DNA of 64,000 nucleotides from Pseudomonas sp. PDM16 (GCF_014851865.1 NZ_JACVAM010000001.1:372001-436000); one strand, 5' to 3'; shown: positions 26,085 through 35,708, counted from the first letter of the stretch. The notes: a model not told the origin generated them from the letters alone. A program made the numbers and translations.

Positions 26085-27893
26085 ATGACAAAAACAACAA
26101 GGCCCGGAATCTTCCAGCCGCACACCCTCGCCCTGGCCATTGCCCTCGGAACAGTTGCTCCGGCGCAGGCCGTCACTTTCAACATCGGGGAAATCGAAGG
26201 CCAGCTCGATTCGTCCATGTCGGTAGGCGCCAGTTGGGCCATGCGCAGCGCCGACCGCGACCTGGTCGGCCAGGCCAACGGCGGTACCGGCTTCACCCAG
26301 ACCGGTGACGACGGCCGCCTCAACTTCAAGAAGGGCGAGACCTTCTCGAAAATCTTCAAGGGTATCCACGACCTCGAACTCAAGTACGGCGACACCGGCG
26401 TATTCGTGCGCGGCAAGTACTGGTATGACTTCGAACTGAAGGATGAGCACCGCCAGTGGAAGGACATCGACGACTCCAACCGCAAGCAGGCCGCACAGTC
26501 CTCCGGCGCCGAGATCCTCGATGCCTTCGCCTACCACAACTACAGCATCGGCGAACTGCCAGGCTCCGTCCGTCTGGGCAAGCAGGTAGTCAGCTGGGGT
26601 GAGAGCACCTTCATCGGCAACAGCATCAACGCCATCAACCCGATCGATGCCGCCGCCTTCCGTCGCCCCGGCGCGGAAATCAAGGAAGGCCTGATCCCGG
26701 TGAACATGTTCTACATGTCGCAGAGCATCACCGATCAGCTGTCCGCCGAGGCCTTCTACCAGCTCGAGTGGGACCAGACGGTGGCCGACAACTGCGGCAC
26801 CTTCTTCGCCAGCGCCGACGTGGTCGCCGACGGTTGCGACAATAACTACAACATCCTCGATGCCAGCACCGTACGCACCCTCATGGGCATGCAGTCCACC
26901 CTGGCCGCCCTCGGCGTCCGGGTCGAGCCCGAAGGCCTGCTGGTCAATCGCGGCGGCGACCGCGACGCTCGGGACGATGGCCAGTTCGGCGCAGCCTTGC
27001 GCTGGATGGGCGACGACGCCGAATACGCCGCCTACTTCATGAACTACCACAGCCGCACGCCCAACCTGAGCATGCAGAACGCCAGCGCGGCGGACATCAC
27101 CAACGCGCTGACCCTCGCCGGCGGCGCCCTGGCACAACCGATCCTGCTCGGCCGCGGCAGCTACTTCCTCGAATACCCCGAGGACATCCGCCTGTACGGC
27201 CTGAGCTTCTCCTCCTCGCTGCCTACCGGCACCGCCTGGTCCGGCGAGATCAGCTACCGGCCGAACATGCCGCTGCAGATCAACACCACCGACATGACCG
27301 GCAAGCTGGCCACCTCGGTAGCCGGCGCGCTCGGCACCGGTGGCTTCCCGGCAGCCCTGGCCCAGGCCGGCGCCATCAGCCGCGGTTACAACCGCAAGGA
27401 AGTGACCCAGGCGCAAACCACCCTGACGCACTTCTTCGATCAGGTGATGGGCGCCGACCGCCTGACCCTGGTGGGCGAGCTGGGCGTGACCTACATCGGC
27501 GGCCTGGAGGACAAGGACGAGCTTCGCTACGGCCGCGACTCCATCTACGGCTCCCCCTACGGCACCGCCGCCTCAAACGTCGCCGCCGCCAGGGAATACG
27601 GCTACCACGGCTTCTACACCAATAGCTCCTGGGGCTACCGCGCCCGTGCCATCTGGGACTACAGCAACGTGATCGCCGGCATCAACCTGAAGCCGAACAT
27701 CTCCTGGTCGCACGACGTCGATGGCTACGGCCCGGTATTCAACGAAGGCTCCAAGGCCATCAGCGTCGGTCTCGATGCCGAGTACCGCAACACCTACACC
27801 GCCAGCCTGTCGTACACCGACTTCTTCGGCGGCGACTACAACCCGACTACCGACCGCGACTTCCTCGCGTTCAGCGTCGGTGTGAACTTCTAA
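26085..27893 (+). CDS. DUF1302 outer-membrane-type protein
   Basis: 602 residues. A signal peptide ends near QA-VTFNIGEIEGQLDSSMSV, the usual DUF1302 mature start. The rest has the alternating pattern of a beta-barrel, with many Tyr/Gly-rich strands, and ends in a typical barrel strand, DFLAFSVGVNF. I start it at 26085 with GGAGAG before it. DUF1302 proteins regularly occur with DUF1329 proteins, as here (26 nt gap), and are linked to hydrophobic-substrate use in pseudomonads. Exact role not established. Confidence 0.88.
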   Translation: MTKTTRPGIFQPHTLALAIALGTVAPAQAVTFNIGEIEGQLDSSMSVGASWAMRSADRDLVGQANGGTGFTQTGDDGRLNFKKGETFSKIFKGIHDLELKYGDTGVFVRGKYWYDFELKDEHRQWKDIDDSNRKQAAQSSGAEILDAFAYHNYSIGELPGSVRLGKQVVSWGESTFIGNSINAINPIDAAAFRRPGAEIKEGLIPVNMFYMSQSITDQLSAEAFYQLEWDQTVADNCGTFFASADVVADGCDNNYNILDASTVRTLMGMQSTLAALGVRVEPEGLLVNRGGDRDARDDGQFGAALRWMGDDAEYAAYFMNYHSRTPNLSMQNASAADITNALTLAGGALAQPILLGRGSYFLEYPEDIRLYGLSFSSSLPTGTAWSGEISYRPNMPLQINTTDMTGKLATSVAGALGTGGFPAALAQAGAISRGYNRKEVTQAQTTLTHFFDQVMGADRLTLVGELGVTYIGGLEDKDELRYGRDSIYGSPYGTAASNVAAAREYGYHGFYTNSSWGYRARAIWDYSNVIAGINLKPNISWSHDVDGYGPVFNEGSKAISVGLDAEYRNTYTASLSYTDFFGGDYNPTTDRDFLAFSVGVNF

Positions 27894-27919
27894 TCGGGCT
27901 CTACAGAGAATCAGTCAGC

Positions 27920-29287
27920 ATGAAAACAACAAGACAACTGATCAGCGCCATCACCCTCTCCCTGCTGGCCGGCAGCGTACTCGCCGCCGTGTCCCAGGAA
28001 GACGCCGCCAAACTCGGCTCCAACCTCACGCCGCTGGGAGCAGAGAAGGCGGGCAATGCCGACGGCAGCATCCCTGAATGGACCGGCGGCCTGGCCAAGA
28101 ATGCGGCCACGGTCCTGCCAGGCGGCTTCCTCGGCGACCCGTTCGCCAACGAACAACCGTTGTTCACCATCACCGCCCAGAACCTCGACCAGTACAAGGA
28201 CAAGCTGTCCGAAGGGCAGGTCGCCATGTTCAAGCGCTACCCCGAAACCTACAAGATGGCGGTCTACCCCAGCCATCGCAGCGTGGCGGTTCCGGACAGC
28301 ATCTACGAGGCAGCCAGGAAGAGTGCGACCAATACCAGCCTTATCGAGGGTGGCAACGGCCTGAAGGGCTTCTCCGACAGCCGCTACTACGCCTTCCCGA
28401 TCCCGCAGAACGGCCTGGAGGTGGTGTGGAACCACATCACCCGCTACCGCGGTGGCAACCTGCGCCGCAGCATCGTGCAGGCAGCTCCGCAGGCGAATGG
28501 CTCCTACACCCTGGTGCACTTCGAGGACGAAGTGGCATTCCCCAGCCAGACCAAGGGACTGGATGCGAAGAAGGCCGAGAACGCCCTGCTGTTCTTCAAG
28601 CAGCGTGTCACCGCGCCGTCGCGCCTGGCAGGTAACGTGCTGCTGGTACACGATTCGCTGGACCAGATCGCCGAGCCGCGCATGGCCTGGCTGTACAACG
28701 CCGGTCAGCGCCGCGTACGCCGCGCCCCGCAGGTCGCCTATGACGGCCCGGGCACTGCCGCCGACGGCCTGCGCACCTCGGACAACTTCGACATGTATAA
28801 CGGTGCTCCCAACCGTTACGACTGGAAGCTGGTCGGCAAGCGCGAGCTGTACATCCCCTACAACAACTACAAGCTGCAGTCGCCGGACGTGAAGTACAGC
28901 GACATCATCAAGGCCGGCCACACCAACCAGGACCTGGCGCGCTACGAGCTGCACCGCGTCTGGGAAGTCGAAGCCACCCTGAAATCCGGCGAGCGCAACA
29001 TCTACGCCAAGCGCCGCTTCTTCGTCGACGAGGACAGCTGGCAGATCGCCGTGTCCGAGCACTACGACGGCCGCGGCCAGCTGTGGCGCGTGGGCCAGGC
29101 CATGCTGGTGCAGCAGTTCGACCAGCAGGTACCGGTCTACGCCTTCGAGGCCCTGCACGACATCATCGCCGGCCGCTACCTGGCCATCGGCATGGCCAAC
29201 GAGGAGAAAAGCTCCATCCAGTACGGCATCCAGGCCTCGGCCGTGGACTTCACTCCGGCCGCCCTGCGCAACGCCGGCGTACGCTGA
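27920..29287 (+). CDS. DUF1329 periplasmic/outer-membrane-associated protein
   Basis: 455 residues with a signal peptide (MKTTRQLISAITLSLLAGSV, cleavage after LA/AV). The family motif LGSNLTPLGAEKAGNADGSI and PEWTGGL follow. DUF1329 proteins resemble LolA/LolB-type lipid-binding folds. With the DUF1302 barrel it is likely to handle a hydrophobic ligand at the outer membrane. There is no lipobox Cys near the signal, so it is probably soluble. A terminator and a MalT-type LuxR regulator gene follow. Confidence 0.88.
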   Translation: MKTTRQLISAITLSLLAGSVLAAVSQEDAAKLGSNLTPLGAEKAGNADGSIPEWTGGLAKNAATVLPGGFLGDPFANEQPLFTITAQNLDQYKDKLSEGQVAMFKRYPETYKMAVYPSHRSVAVPDSIYEAARKSATNTSLIEGGNGLKGFSDSRYYAFPIPQNGLEVVWNHITRYRGGNLRRSIVQAAPQANGSYTLVHFEDEVAFPSQTKGLDAKKAENALLFFKQRVTAPSRLAGNVLLVHDSLDQIAEPRMAWLYNAGQRRVRRAPQVAYDGPGTAADGLRTSDNFDMYNGAPNRYDWKLVGKRELYIPYNNYKLQSPDVKYSDIIKAGHTNQDLARYELHRVWEVEATLKSGERNIYAKRRFFVDEDSWQIAVSEHYDGRGQLWRVGQAMLVQQFDQQVPVYAFEALHDIIAGRYLAIGMANEEKSSIQYGIQASAVDFTPAALRNAGVR

Positions 29288-29314
29288 GCTCCAACGCAAC
29301 GCTGCTCCTTTCGA

Positions 29315-29339
29315 GGCGACCCCAGTGGTCGCCTTTTTT
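29315..29339 (+). terminator. Rho-independent terminator after DUF1329 gene
   Basis: GGCGACC (29315-29321), 5-nt loop, GGTCGCC (29327-29333), then six T residues. Confidence 0.88.
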
Positions 29340-29420
29340 GTCCGCGGGCAACCGTCGGGCAACGAATTGGATAAGATCGACCTCTCGCTTACAACAACTA
29401 CAAGAGCCGAGGCCACGACC

Positions 29421-32018
29421 ATGCACGAGAAGGTTCGCGCCCTGCATCCGGCCGCTACTCCGCGCCAGCTGGATCCATCATTGCCCCGCCTGCCGGCGGC
29501 GCACATCGCTCGCCCGCGCCTGACCCAAGCCCTGCTGGCCGGCGACTGCCGCCTGACGCTGGTCTGCGCCCCCGCCGGCTTCGGCAAGAGCGTGCTGCTC
29601 AACGACTGCGCGCGCCAGGCGCCTCATGGTACCCGCGTGGTCTGGCTCGACCTGCTCGGCCATCCGCACAGCCCCGCCGAACTGCTCACCCGCCTGTCCG
29701 CCGCCCTGCAGCTGGCGCATGGCGACGGTGAACCGTGCGCCGAACTGGGCCTGCTGCTCGGTCGCATCGAACAACCCTTGTGGATCATCCTCGACGATTA
29801 CCCACGCCAGCCCTGCGCCGAACTGGACGCCTGCCTGGACCGTTTGCTGGAGCGCGCCCCGCATACTCTGCGCTGGTGGATCGGCGGCCGCCGTCGCCCG
29901 GCCTGGAACCTGCCACGCCTGCTGCTGCAGGGCGACCTGCAGGAGCTCGACGCCCATGTGCTGGCCCTCGACAGCACCGAGCTGAACCATCTATTGCAAC
30001 AGCGCCAGCAGGCCCTGCCGGACGATCTCGCCGGGCAATTGCTGCACCATAGCGAAGGTTGGCTGGCCGGCATCTGCCTGCTGCTGATCGGCGGCAATGC
30101 CGACAACCTCAACCAGCGCCTCGCCGCCGGCACCCCGCTGCTGCTGGAGTACCTGGAACGCGAAGTGCTGGCTACATTGCCGCCGTCACTGCTGCACGCA
30201 TTGTTCGTGCTGGCTCATATGCCGCGCTTCTCCGCCGCCCTGTGCGAACACCTGCTGGAGGAGCACGGCGGTGCCGGCGTGCTGGAACAGCTGCGCCAGC
30301 GCCAGCTGTTCCTCCATGGTCTGGACAGCTGCGGCGAGTGGTTCCGCCTGTGGCGCCCGCTGGCCGCCATGCTCAAGCGCCTGCCGGGAGGGCATGTACC
30401 GCTGCAGGCCCACGTGCGCGCCTGCCAGTGGTTCGCCTCACGCGACCAGGTTCGCGAAGCGGTAGAGCACGCCCTATGGGCCGAGCAGCCGGATGTGGCC
30501 GCCAACTATCTGCAGCGCTACGGACAGGATCAGCTACTGATCGGTCACACCGTTGCCCAGTTCCTGCACTGGCGCGACGAGCTGCCCGCTAGCCTGTTCA
30601 ACAGCATGCCGCGACTGATCATGCTGCAGGCCTGGGCGCTGATCATCTGCGCCCGCCTCGACGAGGTGGATGCCTGCCTCGCCGATCTGCCCCGCTTCAT
30701 GCCACAACCCGACGCCCGCCGCCAACAGCAGCTGATCGCCCAGTACCAGGCGGTTCAGGGCGTGCTGCAGCGCCAGCGCGGCCAGGCCAGCGCCCGCCAG
30801 CACTGCCTGGAGGCCCTGGCCGTGCTGCACGAGTCAGCCTGGTCGCAGCACATTCTCTGTCACCAAGCCCTGGCCCAGCAGGCCATGGCCGAGCTAGACC
30901 TAGCCAGCGCCCAGCAACACAGCCATGAAGGCCTGCGCCTGGCCCGCTTGCGCGGCAGCGTGCTGTTCGAGGCCTTGCTCAGCGTCGACCACATCCACCT
31001 GCAGGCCATGCTCGGGGAGCGAGAACGCGCTCTGGAGCAGACCGACCAGTGCCTGCATCTGCTGCAGGGCGCCGCCCAACGCGGCCCGGTGCTGGCACGG
31101 CTGCTGCTGCTGCGAGGCACGCTACTGGCCAGCCGTGGCGAGGTCGAAGCGGCCAAGGCCATGCTGATGCAAGGCGTGCAGGAGGCAGAAAGCTGCGAAG
31201 ACGCCTACCTGCTGTTCGGCTATCTCGGCCTGGCCGAGTTGGCCTGCACCCAGAGCGATGCGGAGTGCGTCCAGAACCTATTGCGCCGCGCCGAACGACA
31301 GATGCAGTTGCTGCACGTGCCGGAGGTGCGCTATCGAGAAATGCTCCAGCTGGCCCACGGCAGCCTGTGGCTGCAACAGGGCGAGGTCGAGCAGGCACGC
31401 AACGCCTTCCTGCGCGTGCGCCAGCGCCTGGAAAACGAACGCCTGCTCGCCCCCTCGGGCTTCTATGATCTGCTACCCAGGGCCCGACTGTATCTGGCCC
31501 AGGCCGAGCTGGCCCGAGGCGAAACCGACGCCGCACTAGCCGCCCTGCAGGAGCTGCACGATGACTGCCGCCACAGCGGCCACCACAGCCTGGCTACCCA
31601 GGCCCGCCTTAGCCAGGCCGAAGCGCTACACCTTAGCGGCCGCCACGCAGAGTCGGACGCCATCCTGCGCATCGCCGTGGGAGAGGCCCAGCGCCAGCAT
31701 CAGCTGCTCCCGCTCATGGCGCTGCAGAACCGCCAACCGGCCTGGCTGAACGGCAACCCGGCCTGGCCCCATGGCCTGCTGCAATCCATGTCCGGCCCGG
31801 GTGAAGCGCAAGCGGCCAGCGAATCGCTGCTGAGCAAGCGCGAACTTGCCGTGCTCGGGCTGATCGCCCAGGGCCACTCCAACCAGCAGATCGCGGAGCA
31901 GCTGTACATCTCCCTGCACACGGTGAAAACCCATGCCCGGCGAATCAACGTCAAGCTCGGTGTACAGCGCCGTACCCAGGCCGTAGCACGGGCCAAGACC
32001 GAGGGCTGGCTCGGCTGA
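29421..32018 (+). CDS. MalT-type (LuxR C-terminal) ATP-dependent regulator
   Basis: 865 residues. An N-terminal P-loop ATPase (Walker A APAGFGKSVLL at about 56-66, Walker B LWIILDDY) leads to a long helical repeat region. A LuxR-type helix-turn-helix ends the protein (LSKRELAVLGLIAQGHSNQQ ... ISLHTVKTHARRI). This is the MalT/LAL class, which binds an inducer and ATP and oligomerises to activate transcription. I start it at 29421 (MHEKVRALHPAATPRQLDP); the frame stays open upstream into the terminator. It lies after DUF1302/DUF1329 and is the likely regulator of that operon. Confidence 0.88.
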   Translation: MHEKVRALHPAATPRQLDPSLPRLPAAHIARPRLTQALLAGDCRLTLVCAPAGFGKSVLLNDCARQAPHGTRVVWLDLLGHPHSPAELLTRLSAALQLAHGDGEPCAELGLLLGRIEQPLWIILDDYPRQPCAELDACLDRLLERAPHTLRWWIGGRRRPAWNLPRLLLQGDLQELDAHVLALDSTELNHLLQQRQQALPDDLAGQLLHHSEGWLAGICLLLIGGNADNLNQRLAAGTPLLLEYLEREVLATLPPSLLHALFVLAHMPRFSAALCEHLLEEHGGAGVLEQLRQRQLFLHGLDSCGEWFRLWRPLAAMLKRLPGGHVPLQAHVRACQWFASRDQVREAVEHALWAEQPDVAANYLQRYGQDQLLIGHTVAQFLHWRDELPASLFNSMPRLIMLQAWALIICARLDEVDACLADLPRFMPQPDARRQQQLIAQYQAVQGVLQRQRGQASARQHCLEALAVLHESAWSQHILCHQALAQQAMAELDLASAQQHSHEGLRLARLRGSVLFEALLSVDHIHLQAMLGERERALEQTDQCLHLLQGAAQRGPVLARLLLLRGTLLASRGEVEAAKAMLMQGVQEAESCEDAYLLFGYLGLAELACTQSDAECVQNLLRRAERQMQLLHVPEVRYREMLQLAHGSLWLQQGEVEQARNAFLRVRQRLENERLLAPSGFYDLLPRARLYLAQAELARGETDAALAALQELHDDCRHSGHHSLATQARLSQAEALHLSGRHAESDAILRIAVGEAQRQHQLLPLMALQNRQPAWLNGNPAWPHGLLQSMSGPGEAQAASESLLSKRELAVLGLIAQGHSNQQIAEQLYISLHTVKTHARRINVKLGVQRRTQAVARAKTEGWLG

Positions 32019-32780
32019 CTAGAGCGCCGCGCCGGCCAGCTGCACCAGCCGCTCGCTCATGCCACGCGTATGGCGACCGACCATCAATGGTGCCAGCGGC
32101 CGGCCGGAGCGGCCCAGCCGGGCACGACCGGCGCGATCGAAGTCGCCAAGCGCCATGTGCAGGTAGCGCCAGTCCGCACGCGCCCGACGCCCCGCGTCGG
32201 GCGCACTCTGCGCCAGTTGAGGCAACACCTGCTCCATGACCGCATCCAGTTCGGCCAATAGTTGCAGCTCGCCCTTGCTGACGTAGGAATCGTCCGCGCC
32301 CGGCGTTGCCTCGAAGTAGCCGAGGTAAGCCTGTGCGGCGTACTGGGCATTAAGCAACTCCAGCTTCACCGCGCTCATCCGCACGCCTTCCTGCCCTCCA
32401 CCGTCCAACGCCTCGGCGGCCTTCAGCAGATCGACCAGGGCACGGCTGAGCTGCTCGGGATAGTGCCAGGGCAGATCGTCCTCGGAAGGCCCGTAGGTCA
32501 ACCCTTCGTCCAGGCGAGCGAGCAAGTGCGAATAGGGTGCCTGCAGCGAAGAGCGCAAGCTGGCATCGAGAGCCTCGAAGCTGGCACGCAAACTCTCCGT
32601 ATCTCGCTCGAACACCTGTAAGTGCATGGGCTGAAGCCCCTCGCCGCGCAGGCTGAGAAAGCTGCCGATGCTGCGGCAGGCCTGCAGCTGCAACAACTCC
32701 AGCGGAACATGCCCCTCGGCCCGAGCAGGCAGGCTCAGGAGCAGGGCGCAACCTATCAACAATAAGCGAAATGCCCGCAT
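32019..32780 (-). CDS. Exported protein of unknown function, paralogue of 19789-20553
   Basis: 253 residues with a signal peptide (MRAFRLLLIGCALLLSLPAR, cleavage near ARA-EG). The mature part is helical and carries YGPSEDDLPWHYPEQLSRAL, matching FGPKEDDMPWDYPQDLAQSL of the protein at 19789. AQYAAQAYLGYFE and GRHTRGMSERLVQL also align. Its stop codon abuts the stop of the LuxR gene with no spacer. No motif of known function is visible. I do not recognise the family. Confidence 0.75.
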   Translation of the reverse strand: MRAFRLLLIGCALLLSLPARAEGHVPLELLQLQACRSIGSFLSLRGEGLQPMHLQVFERDTESLRASFEALDASLRSSLQAPYSHLLARLDEGLTYGPSEDDLPWHYPEQLSRALVDLLKAAEALDGGGQEGVRMSAVKLELLNAQYAAQAYLGYFEATPGADDSYVSKGELQLLAELDAVMEQVLPQLAQSAPDAGRRARADWRYLHMALGDFDRAGRARLGRSGRPLAPLMVGRHTRGMSERLVQLAGAAL

Positions 32781-32910
32781 GGGGGGTTCTCTTCAATGAG
32801 GGGGAAATGACGCCATCGCGGCACAGGGTGGCAGGGCGATTCTAGAGCCAAGCCAGCAGGCCACTGGCTTCCGATCTCTCATGCCCATGCACTTCGGTAA
32901 TCGCCAGGCA

Positions 32911-32941
32911 AAAGAAAAGGCCCGCGGCGTCCACCGGGGCC
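32911..32941 (-). terminator. Terminator for the 63-codon gene
   Basis: GGCCC (32919-32923) with GGGCC (32937-32941), plus inner CGG/CCG pairs. On the minus strand T-rich sequence (TTTTCTTTT) follows. It lies 59 nt after the stop of the small gene at 33000-33191. Confidence 0.75.
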
Positions 32942-32999
32942 TTCTTGTGACGATGATGGAGGGGCGCGCTGATCGCCCATCCGCTGACAGTCGTCGGCG

Positions 33000-33191
33000 C
33001 TATTTCTTGCCCGGAATCGGGAAAGACTTGAATGCCTCGCGCAGAATCTTCTTGGCGACATCCTCAGGCGACGAAGGGGCCAGGTCAGACAGCGACTCCA
33101 CCGGCTCATCAGCGACTGCCGGCTCAACCACCTCCGATTCGCGCTCCAGCCCTTCCTCAGCCTCTCGCAGATCCTCGTCCGAATTGACCAT
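33000..33191 (-). CDS. Small acidic protein of unknown function
   Basis: 63 residues, highly acidic in the first two thirds (MVNSDEDLREAEEGLERESE) and basic at the end (KKILREAFKSFPIPGKK). The ribosome-binding site is weak (GGGG). A good terminator follows on the same strand, which supports a real transcription unit. No family recognised. The charge pattern could mean an interaction partner for a basic protein or nucleic acid, but this is a guess. Confidence 0.55.
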   Translation of the reverse strand: MVNSDEDLREAEEGLERESEVVEPAVADEPVESLSDLAPSSPEDVAKKILREAFKSFPIPGKK

Positions 33192-33325
33192 GTCGTGCCC
33201 CGTCGCTGTGCGGCTATTGTCTTTTACCGAACCCTATAGCAAATGGCGCCACACGGATACGGATCGCGACAGACGCCAGACAGACCACACGGAGCCGCGC
33301 TTGCAGCCTCAGGCCCGGAAACGAC

Positions 33326-33348
33326 GAAGCCCGCACAAGGCGGGCTTC
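33326..33348 (-). terminator. Hairpin downstream of tRNA-Arg
   Basis: GAAGCCCGC (33326-33334) pairs with GCGGGCTTC (33340-33348), loop of 5. On the minus strand it is followed by a modest T-rich stretch, GTCGTTT. It lies 33 nt after the tRNA 3' end. Confidence 0.7.
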
Positions 33349-33381
33349 TCTGGCGGCTTCTGTATCGAGGAAGCCAGTATC

Positions 33382-33458
33382 TGGCGCATCCGGCGGGATT
33401 CGAACCCACGACCCCTGCCTTCGGAGGGCAGTACTCTATCCAGCTGAGCTACGGATGC
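33382..33458 (-). tRNA. tRNA-Arg (anticodon CCG)
   Basis: Minus strand: acceptor stem GCATCCG/CGGATGC, discriminator G and an encoded CCA end. The D-arm contains AGCTGGATA. The anticodon stem CTGCC/GGCAG closes the seven-base loop CTCCGAA, with anticodon CCG for CGG codons. The T-loop is GTTCGAATC. Total 77 nt, fully canonical. CGG is used in this GC-rich genome. Confidence 0.97.
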
Positions 33459-33471
33459 GTTGCGGGGCGCA

Positions 33472-33500
33472 ATCATACGCATCCGCCTCGCGGGCGTCCA
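33472..33500 (-). promoter_or_regulatory. tRNA-Arg promoter
   Basis: Minus strand -35 TGGACG (33495-33500), 17 bp, -10 TATGAT (33472-33477). A GC-rich discriminator, GCGCCCCG, follows, as in growth-rate-controlled stable-RNA promoters. It lies in the 55 nt between the rubredoxin gene and the tRNA. Confidence 0.55.
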
Positions 33501-33513
33501 TGCGGGCTGTCGG

Positions 33514-33678
33514 TCAGAGCTCCTGCATATCGAAGTCGGCCTTGCTCACACCGCAGTCGGGGCACAGCCAGTCGTCCGGCACTTCGGCCCAGGGAGTGCC
33601 GGCGGGGATGCCATCGTCCGGCCAGCCCCTGGCCTCGTCATAGATCAGGCCGCAGATCACGCAGATCCAGGTCCTCAT
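33514..33678 (-). CDS. Rubredoxin
   Basis: 54 residues with the two iron-binding pairs CVICG (Cys6, Cys9) and CPDCG (Cys39, Cys42). The conserved [18 protein letters not shown] stretch of AlkG/RubA-type rubredoxins is present. It carries one electron on an Fe(Cys)4 centre, in the cytoplasm. Its ATG overlaps the stop of the preceding flavodoxin-fold gene by 4 nt (ATGA), so translation is coupled. Third gene after a desaturase-like di-iron protein, to which it could pass electrons. Confidence 0.93.
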   Translation of the reverse strand: MRTWICVICGLIYDEARGWPDDGIPAGTPWAEVPDDWLCPDCGVSKADFDMQEL

Positions 33679-34394
33679 GCCGGCACCTCCTGCTGCAAGG
33701 GATTCAAGGCACGATCAAAACCGGCCAGCGAAGGGAAATGCATTGGCTCGACGAGCTCCAGCTGCCGCAGGTAGTCGGCATAGCGCTGCAGAACCTCCTC
33801 GCGCGCCTCCTGGCTGATGTAGGGCACGTGGTAGGCGGCGAAAGGCGGCAGCACACTCATGCCGACGTAGGCCAGAGTGCCGCGCTGCAGCGGGCGCAGC
33901 ATGGGCTCCCAGTCGCCGTGCACCGCCTGCTCGTCGGCAAACATGTGCTGCTGCCCGCCGAGGGTGAAGCTGAGCAGCGCACGCTTGCCGGCCAGGCCTC
34001 CACGGTCGTAGAAACGCAGCCCGCCGTAGCAGGTGCCGGAGACCAGCACGCGGTCAATCCAGCCCTTGAGCATGGCCGGTACCGAGCACCAGAACAGCGG
34101 GAAGCTGAGGATCAGCAGATCGGCCCACAGCAGTTTGTCCAGCTCGGCGGCGATATCCGCGGCAATGACGCCGGCCTTGACTGCCTCACGCTGCTCCAGT
34201 GCATATACCAGATAGTCGGGATTGCTCCGCACACCGAAGTCGGCGGCCGAGGCCACGGGGTTCCAGCCCATGGCGTAGAGGTCGGAGACTCGCACCTGGT
34301 GGCCGGCCCCCTCCAGGGTGGTGACGGCCAGGTCCTTCATGGCCGTGCAGAAGGATTGCGGCTCGGGATGAGCATGAACGATCAGGATATTCAT
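33675..34394 (-). CDS. Flavodoxin-fold NAD(P)H oxidoreductase (NQO/MdaB-like)
   Basis: 239 residues. [19 protein letters not shown] is the FMN/FAD phosphate loop of the NQO1/KefF/MdaB family. [20 protein letters not shown] and [12 protein letters not shown] (near the flavin) follow. It should take hydride from NAD(P)H. It sits between the desaturase-like gene and the rubredoxin gene, which makes it a candidate rubredoxin reductase of an unusual type; quinone reduction is the usual activity in this family. A GC hairpin (34415-34420 with 34429-34434) lies just upstream of it. Confidence 0.85.
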   Translation of the reverse strand: MNILIVHAHPEPQSFCTAMKDLAVTTLEGAGHQVRVSDLYAMGWNPVASAADFGVRSNPDYLVYALEQREAVKAGVIAADIAAELDKLLWADLLILSFPLFWCSVPAMLKGWIDRVLVSGTCYGGLRFYDRGGLAGKRALLSFTLGGQQHMFADEQAVHGDWEPMLRPLQRGTLAYVGMSVLPPFAAYHVPYISQEAREEVLQRYADYLRQLELVEPMHFPSLAGFDRALNPLQQEVPA

Positions 34395-34445
34395 CGGGGT
34401 TCCAGCGCAAACGGCGGGGGCCTAAAGACCCCCGACAGGATTGGA

Positions 34446-35501
34446 TCAGACGGCCTGGCGCAGCGGGGCGGCCGCCGGCTGGTTCAGCGGGTGCCAGCGG
34501 TTGGCGCGGGAGAAGGTACCGAAGTCGTTGAAGCGCACGCCCATCTCGCGCATCACCTTGTGCGCCACCTTCGCGGTCATTTGGCGGACGTAGAAGGGCT
34601 CCTTGACCACGAAATGGTGGATCGCATGGGTGCTGCCGAAGTTGAAGCAGAATGCCTGCAGCGGCCACAACCACCAGGGGTTGAGCACCTGGGTCTGCTG
34701 CACCACGTTGCCCAGCTCGACATCGCCGTAGTAGTGCATGTTGGAGCTGACGAAGTGCAGACAGAAGGTGCGCAGGACATTCGGACCGACCAGTACCACC
34801 ACGGCGAAGGTGATACCGTCCATCACCGCCAGAGTGGTAGCCGACCAGGCGACCGGGGTACCCGCCGCCGAGGCGACGAAGTCGATCAGGTGGAAGCCCA
34901 GGAACACATACCAGGCGCCCCAGTTGAGCAGCCCCAGCGGCGCGTAGCCCTTGAGCGTACGGCTGACGATCATCTTGCGACGTTCCCAGGTCGGCGCACG
35001 GAGGAAGCGGATGAACGAAGACATCACGTTGTCGCCGACCATCAGCAGACGCGCGAAGCCCCAGGGCTCACCGTTGGTGATGGCGCGTTCCTCGAGGTCG
35101 GTCTCGGTGCCGGAGACCTTGTGGTGATTCAGGTGCAGGTGACGACGGATCCACGGGTTAATGGTGCTCGGCCGCGCCATCCACACCAGCCCCATCATCA
35201 GGTTGTGCGGCACGCGCTGCTTGCGAAAGTACATCGAGTGGATCAGGTCGTGCTCCAGCTCATGAGTCAGCGAGGCGAAGAAGGCGTTGGCCAGCAGGCA
35301 AGCCCACCAGGCGATGGCACCCTCGGCATAGAGCCAGGCAGAACCGATCATGCCGGCCAGGGCGAAGGTCAGGATGCCAGCGCCGATAGCATCCTGATGT
35401 TTCAGAATCGGGTAGCGCCGGCGCAGCTCATCGCCGTACGCCATCACCACGGCGCGGACGTGCGCCGAGCGTTCTTGATGGGTTGCAGGAGTCGGGGTCA
35501 T
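34446..35501 (-). CDS. Membrane fatty-acid-desaturase/hydroxylase-family di-iron protein
   Basis: 351 residues with membrane segments and the three histidine boxes of the family: HELEHD (80-85), HLHLNHH (121-127) and HAIHH (292-296). It binds two irons and uses O2 to desaturate or hydroxylate a lipid-like substrate in the inner membrane. GAGG lies 8 nt before the ATG. It heads the operon desaturase-flavodoxin reductase-rubredoxin and faces a LysR gene. Alkane hydroxylases (AlkB) use rubredoxin, whereas most desaturases use ferredoxin or cytochrome b5, so the substrate class is open. Confidence 0.85.
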   Translation of the reverse strand: MTPTPATHQERSAHVRAVVMAYGDELRRRYPILKHQDAIGAGILTFALAGMIGSAWLYAEGAIAWWACLLANAFFASLTHELEHDLIHSMYFRKQRVPHNLMMGLVWMARPSTINPWIRRHLHLNHHKVSGTETDLEERAITNGEPWGFARLLMVGDNVMSSFIRFLRAPTWERRKMIVSRTLKGYAPLGLLNWGAWYVFLGFHLIDFVASAAGTPVAWSATTLAVMDGITFAVVVLVGPNVLRTFCLHFVSSNMHYYGDVELGNVVQQTQVLNPWWLWPLQAFCFNFGSTHAIHHFVVKEPFYVRQMTAKVAHKVMREMGVRFNDFGTFSRANRWHPLNQPAAAPLRQAV

Positions 35502-35708
35502 GCACGCATCCTCTTGTTCTCTTGCGACGGCCCCACGCGGGCCGCGGATTGTGGTTGTGATCAGGCCACCCTAGAGTGCATCCGCCTTCGCGGCACCGCC
35601 CGACCGACGACGCCAACCTGTTGACCGAGAATGCCAACCTGCCACCTCAAGTTGAGTTGCCCGGCAGGGGCTGGAACCATAGCGCCCTAGCCCAATACCG
35701 GAGCCGAC

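Noticed and set aside
33243..35624. Plus-strand open frame of 793 codons
   Set aside because: It runs antisense through the tRNA, rubredoxin, reductase and desaturase genes, all of which have clear motifs.
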